DNA of 8,819 nucleotides from Desulfoprunum sp. (GTDB taxonomy: Bacteria > Desulfobacterota > Desulfobulbia > Desulfobulbales > Desulfocapsaceae). This document shows positions 1 through 5,724 of the stretch, piece after piece (the first letter of the stretch is position 1; each line of letters starts with the position of its first letter). The position numbers and the translations under genes are program-made. Location of the stretch: the NCBI GenBank assembly GCA_030696435.1, contig JAUYSF010000104.1, positions 1-8,819 on the forward strand, read 5' to 3'. The notes below the pieces were generated by a model, which had not been told where the DNA came from, did not search any database, and saw only the letters and a list, made by a program, of their open reading frames with translations.

Positions 1-103
1 GGTCGAGCGTTTCTTGACTGACGCCGAAAAAGACGCCAAAATCGTTAACTGCAAGCATGTCCTGGCAAGAAATATCAGTAGACGGAGGGGTTTGTTCATT
101 CAT
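1..103 (-). CDS. Partial hypothetical protein, N-terminal 34 codons only
   Basis: Reading the minus strand from the ATG at 103-101 gives an open frame to the window edge, beginning MNEQTPPSTDISCQDMLAVN and continuing DFGVFFGVSQETLD. There is no stop in 34 codons. The residue composition looks like a real soluble protein and the gene is divergent from pal across a promoter-bearing gap, which is why I list it. No good Shine-Dalgarno sequence precedes the ATG, and there is no signal peptide. I do not recognise the family; too little of the protein is present to assign a function. It is not TolB, the usual upstream neighbour of pal, because it lies on the opposite strand and does not begin like a secreted protein. 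Confidence 0.5.
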   Translation of the reverse strand, partial: MNEQTPPSTDISCQDMLAVNDFGVFFGVSQETLD

Positions 104-171
104 GACGGTCGAAATATTTGAAAAAATGTTTGTAAAAGAACACAAGCAATGACGAATATCCGCCATTGTAT

Positions 172-201
172 TTGACAATTTGAATTCTTTGGTAATAGTA
201 T
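172..201 (+). promoter_or_regulatory. Candidate sigma70-type promoter for pal (and skp)
   Basis: A perfect -35 hexamer TTGACA (172-177) is followed after 18 bp by TAGTAT (196-201), a 4/6 match to the -10 consensus. Transcription would start near 208 and leave a leader of about 200 nt before the pal ATG at 409. The sequence match is direct; its use as a promoter is inference. Confidence 0.55.
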
Positions 202-252
202 GACAGCATAACTCAGAAGTACATCTACTTTTTTCTGTGGATTCGTGCCAAG

Positions 253-277
253 CTTAAAATAGTGCTTGAATTTTAAG
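253..277. repeat. 8-bp perfect inverted repeat with 9-nt spacer upstream of pal
   Basis: The arms CTTAAAAT (253-260) and ATTTTAAG (270-277) are exact reverse complements around a 9-nt spacer. The repeat lies in the pal leader and overlaps the -35 of a second candidate promoter (TTGAAT at 266-271). It could be an operator-like site or an AU-rich RNA hairpin; there is nothing to name a binding protein. Confidence 0.4.
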
Positions 278-295
278 TGCTATTCTTTGTATATA
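266..295 (+). promoter_or_regulatory. Possible second, weaker promoter for pal
   Basis: TTGAAT (266-271) and TATATA (290-295) are separated by 18 bp, which would start transcription near 302, about 107 nt before the pal ATG. The region is AT-rich, so such matches arise easily. This is a weaker call than the TTGACA promoter further upstream. Confidence 0.3.
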
Positions 296-322
296 GCGAG
301 TTAATAAAAAAGTGGGCCTTGT

Positions 323-373
323 CGGTGGTGTTCACCGGAGGTATTATATTTCGGGCTGTCCGCCATTTTTTTT
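323..373 (+). promoter_or_regulatory. Structured part of the pal 5' leader (small hairpin, then T8 tract)
   Basis: CGGTG (323-327) pairs with CACCG (333-337) around a 5-nt loop. The same left arm could instead pair, with one G-U, with CCGCC at 359-364 (GGTGG/CCGCC), directly before eight consecutive T residues (366-373). This is the outline of a switchable or attenuator-like leader, but the stems are only about 5 bp and a chance arrangement is quite possible. No small open reading frame with a good ribosome binding site was seen in the leader. Confidence 0.2.
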
Positions 374-408
374 ATCCCATATCATATCGAACTATAGGAG
401 GTTTCGTG

Positions 409-903
409 ATGATGAAGAGATTACAGGTCGTTGTACCTGCGTTGTTGTGCGTGTCTATCCTGACACTGACTGGCTGCGGAAAGAAAGCTGATACTGACGC
501 TGCAATGAAGACAGAACCAGCTGCAGAGTCTTTGGATACCAAGGGTACCGGTATCTCCGAGGGTCGTACCTCTGAGGGTATGCTTCCTGTTTACTTTGAT
601 TTTGATTCCTCTAAACTCAAAGATGATCAGAAGTCCCGTATGCAGGTGAATGCTGATTTCATCAACAAAGGTACGGTAAATATTCGTATCGAAGGTAACT
701 GTGACCCACGTGGCACCAACGAGTACAACATGGCTCTTGGTGAGAGACGTGCTCAAGCTGCCAAAAAAGACCTTCTGGGTCTTGGCGTTGATGAGAAGAA
801 ACTCACCACCGTCAGCTACGGCGAAGAGCGCATCCTTCTTCATGGCGAAGATGAGCTGTCTTGGGCACAGAACAGACGTGACGATTTCGTCATTGTTGAA
901 TAA
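409..903 (+). CDS. pal: Peptidoglycan-associated lipoprotein Pal (OmpA-like C-terminal domain)
   Basis: This is a 164-residue outer-membrane lipoprotein that links the outer membrane to peptidoglycan as part of the Tol-Pal system. A signal peptide ends in the lipobox LTGC, so Cys23 should become the lipidated N-terminus. A short polar linker follows, and from about residue 63 there is an OmpA/Pal domain with VYFDFDSSKL, IEGNCDPRGTNEYN, LGERRAQA, VSYGEE and the terminal NRRDDFVIV motif. The Asp of the EGNCD motif and the NRR arginine are the family's peptidoglycan-binding positions. The E. coli-type His of EGHADERGT is Asn here, and as I recall this is common in deltaproteobacteria. Start: AGGAGG (396-401) lies 7 nt before the ATG at 409. 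The frame stays open upstream to an ATG at 277, but that would bury the signal peptide. Arg codons are mainly CGT and AGA, suggesting high expression. The usual tolQRAB neighbours are absent; skp follows 59 nt downstream. Confidence 0.95.
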   Translation: MMKRLQVVVPALLCVSILTLTGCGKKADTDAAMKTEPAAESLDTKGTGISEGRTSEGMLPVYFDFDSSKLKDDQKSRMQVNADFINKGTVNIRIEGNCDPRGTNEYNMALGERRAQAAKKDLLGLGVDEKKLTTVSYGEERILLHGEDELSWAQNRRDDFVIVE

Positions 904-962
904 TACTTCCTTGTCTCATGTTTTCCGGGCTGAGAAGCTCTATTGATTTATAGGAGAATGTA

Positions 963-1490
963 ATGGTGTTGAAGAGAATTTTGCTTGTCAGCATGTTCTT
1001 CATGTTCACTGGATTTTTAACTGATGGCGTCAAGGCGGCCGAGATGAAAATCGGTGTCATGAATGTTCAGAAGATTATCATCCTGTGTGATGCGGGGAAA
1101 GCAGGCAAAACCCGTTTTGAAGGAAAAATGAAAGAATTGCAGGGCAAGTTCAAACAGGAAGAAGAAACCCTTACTGTCCTACAGAAAGAAATAGAGAAGA
1201 AAAGCTCAGCCTGGAGTGAGGAGACCAAAGCAGTTAAAGTCCGTGATTTCCAGAAGTTGAAGCGTGAATTTCAGGCCAAGACTGAAGACGCTCGCTATGA
1301 ACTCAAACAACTCCAGGACAAGGAATTAGAACCGATTCTCAAGGCCTTGGAAGGTGTTGTTTTAAAATACGGCAAGGAAAATGGCTATACTGCAATTCTC
1401 GATTCGAAAAATGGCGTGATTTACAATGACCCTGCAATTGATATCAGTGATTTGATAGTAAAAGAGCTGAACAAAAGCATGACAAAGTAA
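963..1490 (+). CDS. skp: OmpH/Skp family periplasmic chaperone
   Basis: This 175-residue protein matches the Skp (OmpH) family, trimeric periplasmic chaperones that hold unfolded outer-membrane proteins on the way to the BAM complex. The signal peptide covers residues 1-25, with a likely cleavage at VKA|AE. The mature protein opens with the family's first strand KIGVMNVQKI. Residues about 48-125 are rich in Lys, Glu and Gln with heptad-like spacing and form the long helical arms. The tail (GKENGYTAILDSKNGVIY) is the typical return to the body domain, and DISDLIVKELN is the usual C-terminus. AGGAGA (952-957) precedes the ATG by about 6 nt. It lies 59 nt after pal with no terminator between, so it is probably cotranscribed with pal; a strong terminator follows. 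In many genomes skp sits instead between bamA and lpxD. Confidence 0.9.
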   Translation: MVLKRILLVSMFFMFTGFLTDGVKAAEMKIGVMNVQKIIILCDAGKAGKTRFEGKMKELQGKFKQEEETLTVLQKEIEKKSSAWSEETKAVKVRDFQKLKREFQAKTEDARYELKQLQDKELEPILKALEGVVLKYGKENGYTAILDSKNGVIYNDPAIDISDLIVKELNKSMTK

Positions 1491-1534
1491 GAACAATCCA
1501 TGCCGCTTGGTGTGGCAGTTTTCGTCATTTCATA

Positions 1535-1576
1535 AAAACGATGCAAGGGGATACTCCTTGCATCGTTTTGTTTTTT
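1535..1576 (+). terminator. Strong intrinsic terminator after skp
   Basis: The arms 1535-1548 and 1556-1569 are perfectly complementary over 14 bp (AAAACGATGCAAGG with its reverse complement) around a 7-nt loop. A G and six T residues (1571-1576) follow. This is a textbook rho-independent terminator, 44 nt past the skp stop and only 22 nt before the yicC start. A much weaker hairpin (TGCCGC...GTGGCA, about 1501-1517) precedes it. Confidence 0.9.
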
Positions 1577-1598
1577 GTAGCTATTTAGAGGGATAATT

Positions 1599-2480
1599 AT
1601 GCCGATCAAGAGCATGACGGGATTTGGGCGGGGTGAGTCAACGGTCGCTGGTAAGATTTGGGTGGCAGAACTGCGTTGCGTCAATAATCGTTATCTCGAT
1701 GTGAAAATGAAGTTGCCCAAAGGCTACTCCATTTTTGAAGAGCGTATCCGTAAGTTAATATCTTCATGGCATCAACGGGGCCGGGTAGATCTTATCCTGA
1801 CGGTCGGTGGGGACTCTTCCGAGATGCAGCAGGTCAAAGTGAATCTCGAATTAGCGGGAAACTACCACCAGGCCCTCCTTGAGATCAGTTCGGCCCTGCA
1901 GATTCCAGGCGAGATCAGCACGACGCTTATTGCTTCCTATCCCGATGTCCTCATCCGGGAACAGGAGTCTGAAGACCCGGAGCAGATATGGTCAGCTTTG
2001 GAGATGGTCTTGAGAGAAACCCTACAGAATTGCGACACTATGCGTATGCAGGAAGGGAGACTCTTGCAGGACGATCTTCTTGCCCGTATAAAGCAATTCG
2101 TTCGGACTGTTGACAATATTGAGCAGTCGATCCCGGTCCTCCTGCAACAGCGTCAGCGAAATCTTGAGGAGCGACTGGAAAAACTCCTCGGCCAGATCCA
2201 GCTCGATCCTTCGCGTCTTGCCCAGGAGGTCGCGATCCTGGCCGATAGAACTGATGTGACCGAGGAGATTGTCCGGCTACGTTGTCATATCAAACAACTT
2301 TGTTCATTTCTTGAAGAAGAGGCTGGCGTCGGGCGAAAGCTCGATTTTCTTATCCAGGAATTTCTCAGAGAGGTCAATACCCTGGCGTCAAAGATTAACG
2401 ATGCTAGTATTGCCCATATGACCGTAGATCTGAAGAGCGAGCTTGAAAAAATGCGCGAGCAGGTCCAGAATATAGAATAG
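1599..2480 (+). CDS. yicC: YicC/YloC family endoribonuclease
   Basis: This is a 293-residue protein of the usual family length. It opens with the hallmark MPIKSMTGFGRGE and continues VNNRYLDVKMKLP in the YicC N-terminal domain (about residues 1-155). The C-terminal DUF1732 domain (about 210-293) has VTEEIVRLRCHIKQ, GVGRKLDFLIQEFLREVNTL and the ending ELEKMREQVQNIE. Family members in E. coli (YicC) and B. subtilis (YloC) have been described as endoribonucleases, with YicC linked to small-RNA turnover. GAGGG (1588-1592) lies 6 nt before the ATG. The gene starts 22 nt after a strong terminator with no convincing promoter in between, and it heads the yicC-remA-gmk-rlmB run, an order like yloC-remA-gmk of B. 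subtilis. The function is by family; the catalytic details cannot be judged from sequence alone. Confidence 0.93.
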   Translation: MPIKSMTGFGRGESTVAGKIWVAELRCVNNRYLDVKMKLPKGYSIFEERIRKLISSWHQRGRVDLILTVGGDSSEMQQVKVNLELAGNYHQALLEISSALQIPGEISTTLIASYPDVLIREQESEDPEQIWSALEMVLRETLQNCDTMRMQEGRLLQDDLLARIKQFVRTVDNIEQSIPVLLQQRQRNLEERLEKLLGQIQLDPSRLAQEVAILADRTDVTEEIVRLRCHIKQLCSFLEEEAGVGRKLDFLIQEFLREVNTLASKINDASIAHMTVDLKSELEKMREQVQNIE

Positions 2481-2492
2481 GTATGCTTGAGG

Positions 2493-2513
2493 GCTTATTC
2501 CATTTAAGTAAGC
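2493..2513 (+). other. Small stem-loop between yicC and remA
   Basis: GCTTATT (2493-2499) can pair with AGTAAGC (2507-2513) over 7 bp, with one G-U pair, around a 7-nt loop. No T tract follows, so it is not an intrinsic terminator. In the 63-nt gap between two cotranscribed genes it might be an mRNA processing or stability element. It is weak and could be chance. Confidence 0.25.
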
Positions 2514-2543
2514 ACTACTCGCACACGCTGATGAAGGGGGAGG

Positions 2544-2849
2544 ATGATGCAGCTGTTGAATGTCGGGTTTGGCAATACCGTTACAGTTGAAAGAATTATC
2601 GCGGTTATCAACACCGGGTCCTCGCCGGCCAGAAAACTCAAAGAACTGGCCAAAGCGGAGGGAAAGCTCGTCGATGTAACAGAAGGCCGGAGAACCAGAT
2701 CGATCTTGGTCATGGATTCTAATCATGTGATCCTCTCTTCTGTGCAGCCGGACACCATAAGCCAGCGTATTTCTGCTCTTCAACCCAGTTACCACCTCGC
2801 TGAACTGGCCTCTGCAGAGAAGGGCGGCGGCAGTTCGGTGGAACTATGA
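2544..2849 (+). CDS. remA: RemA-like DNA-binding regulator (DUF370 family)
   Basis: This 101-residue protein is slightly longer than the roughly 85-90 residues usual for the family. Its hallmarks are LLNVGFGNTVTVERIIAVI (4-22), the GRRTRSILVMDSNHVILSS block (48-66) and VQPDTISQR (67-75). The last 20 or so residues are a poorly conserved tail. RemA of B. subtilis activates biofilm-matrix and osmoprotection genes, and its oligomer binds DNA through arginines equivalent to Arg17, Arg49 and Arg50 here (mapping from memory). The regulon in this organism is unknown. Start: ATG 2544 abuts a GGAGG (2539-2543), so the second ATG (2547) may be the real one; a stop 12 nt upstream rules out a longer form. 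The stop overlaps the gmk start (ATGA), implying translational coupling. Confidence 0.88.
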   Translation: MMQLLNVGFGNTVTVERIIAVINTGSSPARKLKELAKAEGKLVDVTEGRRTRSILVMDSNHVILSSVQPDTISQRISALQPSYHLAELASAEKGGGSSVEL

Positions 2850-3460
2850 TACCCGGCAGACTATTTGTCATTTCAGCCCCATCTGGAACAGGCAAAACCA
2901 CGATTTTGAAACGTGTTATGGGCCGTCTTGCCGGACTTGCCTTCTCTGTCTCCCATACCACACGGATACCTCGGGCCGGGGAGCGAGACGGAGTGGAGTA
3001 CCACTTTGTCAACCAGGCAGAGTTTGGGATGATGCGAGACAATGGTCTCTTCCTCGAATGGGCCGAAGTTCATGACAATTACTATGGGACCAGTCGAAGG
3101 ACTATTGTGGAGCAACTGGAGAGAGGTCGGGATGTCATCCTGGACATCGATGTTCAGGGAGCTGCCATCATACGAAAATCCTCGGGGCTTGCTGCTTCAC
3201 ATATTTTTATCAGCCCACCCAGTCTGGCAGAATTGGAAAAACGGCTCAGGGGGCGAGAGACGGAGACGGAAGAGAGTATTCAGATCAGATTGAAAAATGC
3301 TCGGTTTGAGATGCAATCAGCCAAAGACTATGAGTACGTTATAATCAACGATGCCCTTGATGAGGCAGTGCGGCTTCTTGCTGCAATTATTTTGGCCGAA
3401 CGTGCCAAGGCCCATAGATTGCCGTCCGGCAGACCAATCGAACTGTTTGAGAATTCATGA
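2846..3460 (+). CDS. gmk: Guanylate kinase
   Basis: This 204-residue enzyme is full length and phosphorylates GMP to GDP with ATP in the cytoplasm. It carries the P-loop SAPSGTGKTT (10-19), the GMP-binding block SHTTRIPRAGERDGVEYHF (36-54), EWAEVHDNYYGTS (71-83), ILDIDVQG (98-105), the lid arginines in RGRETETEESIQIRL (135-149) and DYEYVIIND (161-169). All expected nucleotide-binding residues appear present. The ATG overlaps the remA stop, with GGTGG a few bases upstream, so translation is probably coupled. In many bacteria rpoZ follows gmk; here rlmB does, again through an ATGA overlap. Confidence 0.97.
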   Translation: MIPGRLFVISAPSGTGKTTILKRVMGRLAGLAFSVSHTTRIPRAGERDGVEYHFVNQAEFGMMRDNGLFLEWAEVHDNYYGTSRRTIVEQLERGRDVILDIDVQGAAIIRKSSGLAASHIFISPPSLAELEKRLRGRETETEESIQIRLKNARFEMQSAKDYEYVIINDALDEAVRLLAAIILAERAKAHRLPSGRPIELFENS

Positions 3461-4266
3461 AAGTACAGAAAATAGACCAATCGCAGGGTGAAGAGCGGAG
3501 GATAAGGCTGACGGAAGACCTGATATGGGGAGTCCACCCTGTGTTTGAGGCCCTCACCGAAGAGCCCGAACGGATAACGGAAATTATTCTGCACAGGGAA
3601 AAACGGGGAGGCAAACTCGAGGAGATTATCGAGCTAGCCCGTCTAAAAGGTGTCAAGATCACCTTTGCCCCTGCACTGCGCCTCATAGGAGAAGGGGCGA
3701 GCAGTGTTCGGCACCAGGGAGTATTGGCCAAAACCAGCCAGGCCCCGCTGTTGTCCTTTGAGGAGATGGTGGAGCGTTTCGTCGCCAGGGTACAAAATGG
3801 TGAGAAGCCGCGCCTTGTGGCCTGCGATTCCCTGCAGGATCCTCATAACCTCGGGGCGATTATCCGCTCTGCCCTGGCCTCGGGGGCAACTGGCGTTATC
3901 CTGACCCGCGAACGCTCAGCTCCTTTGAGCGGCACTGCCGCCAAAGCGTCGGCCGGGGCTGTCTCGCATATCGACATCTGTCAGGTCACCAATCTCGTTG
4001 CCGCCCTGAAGAAGATCAAGGAGGCCGGTGCCTGGGTCTTCGGAGCAGTGAAAGATGCGGCCGCTCAGTCCCTTTATGCCACTGATTTTAATCTGCCGGC
4101 CTGTATTGTCGTGGGCAGTGAGGGACAGGGCATACGCCCTCTGGTCCGCAAGGAGTGCGACATACTGATCTCCATCCCGATGGCCGGGACCTTGGATTCG
4201 CTTAACAGCTCAGTCGCAGCGGCTGTCATTCTCTTTGAGGTCATGCGCCAGACCGCCAGCCTGTGA
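3457..4266 (+). CDS. rlmB: 23S rRNA 2'-O-methyltransferase RlmB (TrmH/SpoU family)
   Basis: This 269-residue SPOUT methyltransferase probably methylates the ribose of 23S rRNA (G2251 in E. coli) using S-adenosylmethionine. The N-terminal substrate-binding domain (about 22-95) has IWGVHPVFEAL and ends at VRHQGVLA. The catalytic knot domain shows motif 1 LQDPHNLGAIIRSA (126-139), motif 2 VVGSEGQGIRPLVRKECD (218-235) and motif 3 LDSLNSSVAAAVILFE (246-261). In motif 3 the more usual SLNVSVA is SLNSSVA. The start overlaps the gmk stop (ATGA) with only a weak GAG upstream, consistent with coupling. It is the last gene of the operon and ends before a long stem-loop facing a convergent gene. Assignment to RlmB rather than another TrmH-family paralogue rests on the N-terminal domain and is fairly, not fully, certain. 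Confidence 0.88.
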   Translation: MKVQKIDQSQGEERRIRLTEDLIWGVHPVFEALTEEPERITEIILHREKRGGKLEEIIELARLKGVKITFAPALRLIGEGASSVRHQGVLAKTSQAPLLSFEEMVERFVARVQNGEKPRLVACDSLQDPHNLGAIIRSALASGATGVILTRERSAPLSGTAAKASAGAVSHIDICQVTNLVAALKKIKEAGAWVFGAVKDAAAQSLYATDFNLPACIVVGSEGQGIRPLVRKECDILISIPMAGTLDSLNSSVAAAVILFEVMRQTASL

Positions 4267-4281
4267 TACGCTCTTTCAACT

Positions 4282-4327
4282 ATTTCCAGACGCCGGGACG
4301 ATACGTGCCCGACCGGCGTCTGGAAAT
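4282..4327. terminator. Long symmetrical stem-loop between convergent genes
   Basis: The arms 4282-4296 and 4313-4327 are perfectly complementary over 15 bp (ATTTCCAGACGCCGG and its reverse complement) around a 16-nt loop. The loop can itself form a short ACG/CGT helix. It lies between the rlmB stop and the stop of the S1-domain gene on the other strand, so it would form in both transcripts. Neither side has an immediate U tract, so it is not a classical intrinsic terminator. It may act as a bidirectional terminator or as a barrier protecting both 3' ends. Confidence 0.6.
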
Positions 4328-4338
4328 CTCTCGTACAT

Positions 4339-5541
4339 TTATCGTGTCTTTTTTTCGGCCATTCTGGCCTTGAGCAATTCACCAAGACTCCCCGTGCTCT
4401 GCTGAGTCGGTGCTGGCTTACTTTTTTCGATATAGTGGCGGTATTCGGTCTTTTCGACGTTTTCCTGGACCTCTGGAGAGACATAGTCAGCCGGGGCAAG
4501 GCTTATTTTCCGGCCCGCTGTATCAATTGACTCAACTATTACATCGATATTCTGCTCGACTTCCAGTACTTCACGGGGGTGGTGGATCCTGCGGCCACCG
4601 CCGAGTTTTGAAATATGGACAAGACCGTCAATCCCCGGTGCCAGGGTGACGAAGGCCCCGAATTGGGTCAGGCGAGCCACCTTGCCGGGATGGGTTGAGC
4701 CCTCCGGAAATTGTGCTTGGACACTGTCCCAGGGGTCGGCCAGGGTCTCTCGGAGACTTGCCGAAATCCTGTTCTTTTCCCAGTCGAGGCTCTTAATGAT
4801 GGCTTTGACCTCCTGGCCGACACTGAGATATTCGGCGATATTGTCCACCCGGCTCCAGCCGATCTCCGAGATGGGGATGAGGGCGTCAATGCCACCGATA
4901 TCGATAAAGGCACCAAATTCGCGGATTGAGGTGACCGTCCCCTGGACTGTCTGCCCTTCCTGCAGGCTGGTTTTCAAGAGATCTTTTTGGCGTTCCCGTT
5001 CCTCTTCCTGGATGGCCCTGGCCGAGACCACGATATTTCTACCGCCTTCCTCGAATCGGGTAATGCGAAAGACCATACGGGTGTCGATAAATTCCAGGGC
5101 CGGGTCGGTCACCCGGCGCAAGCTCATCTGCGAGAAGGGGCAAAAGGCGCGGATGTTGCCGCCCATGGTGATCTCAAAACCACCTTTTATCTCTGACTTG
5201 ACCAGGCCTTCAATAGGAATACCGCTGCGCCAGGCCTCTTCCAGGTGGTCGGCGTTTGAGCCTGAACCTATCCGGGTGGTGAAAAGGCTTTCCGATGAGC
5301 GACTTTTAAGGAAGTAGACATCAACGGTATCGCCGATGGCCTTGGTCAATTCTCCTTCCTTGCCGGTTATCTCGGCGCTGTTCATTACCCCTTCACTCTT
5401 GCTACCGACATCAAGAAAAACCGACTCTCCGCTGATTCCGACGATGGTTGCGGTGATCTTCTGGCCCGGAGCCAAGCGCCGCATTTTTTTTGGGTCTTCC
5501 TGTCGGAGGAGTTCTTCAAAGCTCTCACTCATTGTGTCCAT
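4339..5541 (-). CDS. S1 RNA-binding domain protein (four S1 repeats, ribosomal S1-like)
   Basis: This 400-residue cytoplasmic protein consists of four S1 (OB-fold) RNA-binding repeats at about residues 25-93, 107-175, 195-263 and 282-348, followed by a charged tail. Repeat 3 is the most canonical (GTVTSIREFGAFIDIGGIDA then LIPISEIGW), and repeat 4 has GKVARLTQFGAFVTL and GLVHISKL. Repeats 1 and 2 are more diverged, as in the ribosome-binding half of ribosomal protein S1. Proteobacterial S1 normally has six repeats and about 550 residues, so this is either a short S1 or, more likely, a paralogue that binds RNA or regulates translation. Start: AGGA (5552-5549) sits 7 nt before the ATG at 5541; the ATG three codons later is too far. 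A candidate promoter at 5621-5649 suggests its own transcription. It is convergent with rlmB. Confidence 0.85.
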   Translation of the reverse strand: MDTMSESFEELLRQEDPKKMRRLAPGQKITATIVGISGESVFLDVGSKSEGVMNSAEITGKEGELTKAIGDTVDVYFLKSRSSESLFTTRIGSGSNADHLEEAWRSGIPIEGLVKSEIKGGFEITMGGNIRAFCPFSQMSLRRVTDPALEFIDTRMVFRITRFEEGGRNIVVSARAIQEEERERQKDLLKTSLQEGQTVQGTVTSIREFGAFIDIGGIDALIPISEIGWSRVDNIAEYLSVGQEVKAIIKSLDWEKNRISASLRETLADPWDSVQAQFPEGSTHPGKVARLTQFGAFVTLAPGIDGLVHISKLGGGRRIHHPREVLEVEQNIDVIVESIDTAGRKISLAPADYVSPEVQENVEKTEYRHYIEKSKPAPTQQSTGSLGELLKARMAEKKTR

Positions 5542-5620
5542 GGTCTTTTCCTGTCTGTTGCTGATGATTCGTTGAAATTATTACTGTCCAGTTGTGTCTG
5601 TCTCTGCGATCAACAAGCGT

Positions 5621-5649
5621 ATTCTACCCGATCCGCCAAAGAATGTCCG
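5621..5649 (-). promoter_or_regulatory. Candidate promoter for the S1-domain gene
   Basis: On the minus strand CGGACA (5649-5644, 4/6 to TTGACA) and TAGAAT (5626-5621, 5/6 to TATAAT) are separated by exactly 17 bp. Transcription would start near 5614, about 72 nt before the ATG at 5541. The 183-nt gap between the radical SAM stop and the S1 gene shows no clear terminator, so readthrough from the murI operon is also possible. Confidence 0.45.
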
Positions 5650-5724
5650 TAGCAGACTTCATCGCCAGTTTTCCTCTGTATGACAAACTCTACCTATGGT
5701 GGGGATACGAAGACTGCAGCTATT

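Noticed and set aside
277..408. In-frame extension of pal to an upstream ATG at 277
   Set aside because: It would place 44 residues before a signal peptide and lipobox, and the AGGAGG at 396-401 is correctly spaced for the ATG at 409.
1558..1587. TTGCAT with TATTTA 18 bp later as a yicC promoter
   Set aside because: Both hexamers are poor matches, they lie inside the terminator, and the start site would fall within a few bases of the yicC ATG, leaving no ribosome binding site.
2388..2795. 135-codon minus-strand open frame across the yicC-remA junction
   Set aside because: It overlaps two conserved plus-strand genes and its translation has no family-like features.
4646..5317. 223-codon plus-strand open frame opposite the S1-domain gene
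   Set aside because: It is the antisense shadow of a clearly conserved S1 protein; its translation is low in motif content and resembles no family.
5624..5662. A 12-codon minus-strand mini-ORF (MKSATDILWRIG) with an AGAGGA upstream, considered as a RiPP precursor or leader peptide
   Set aside because: It is far shorter than known precursors of this enzyme family, has no leader or core character, and overlaps the candidate promoter of the S1 gene.
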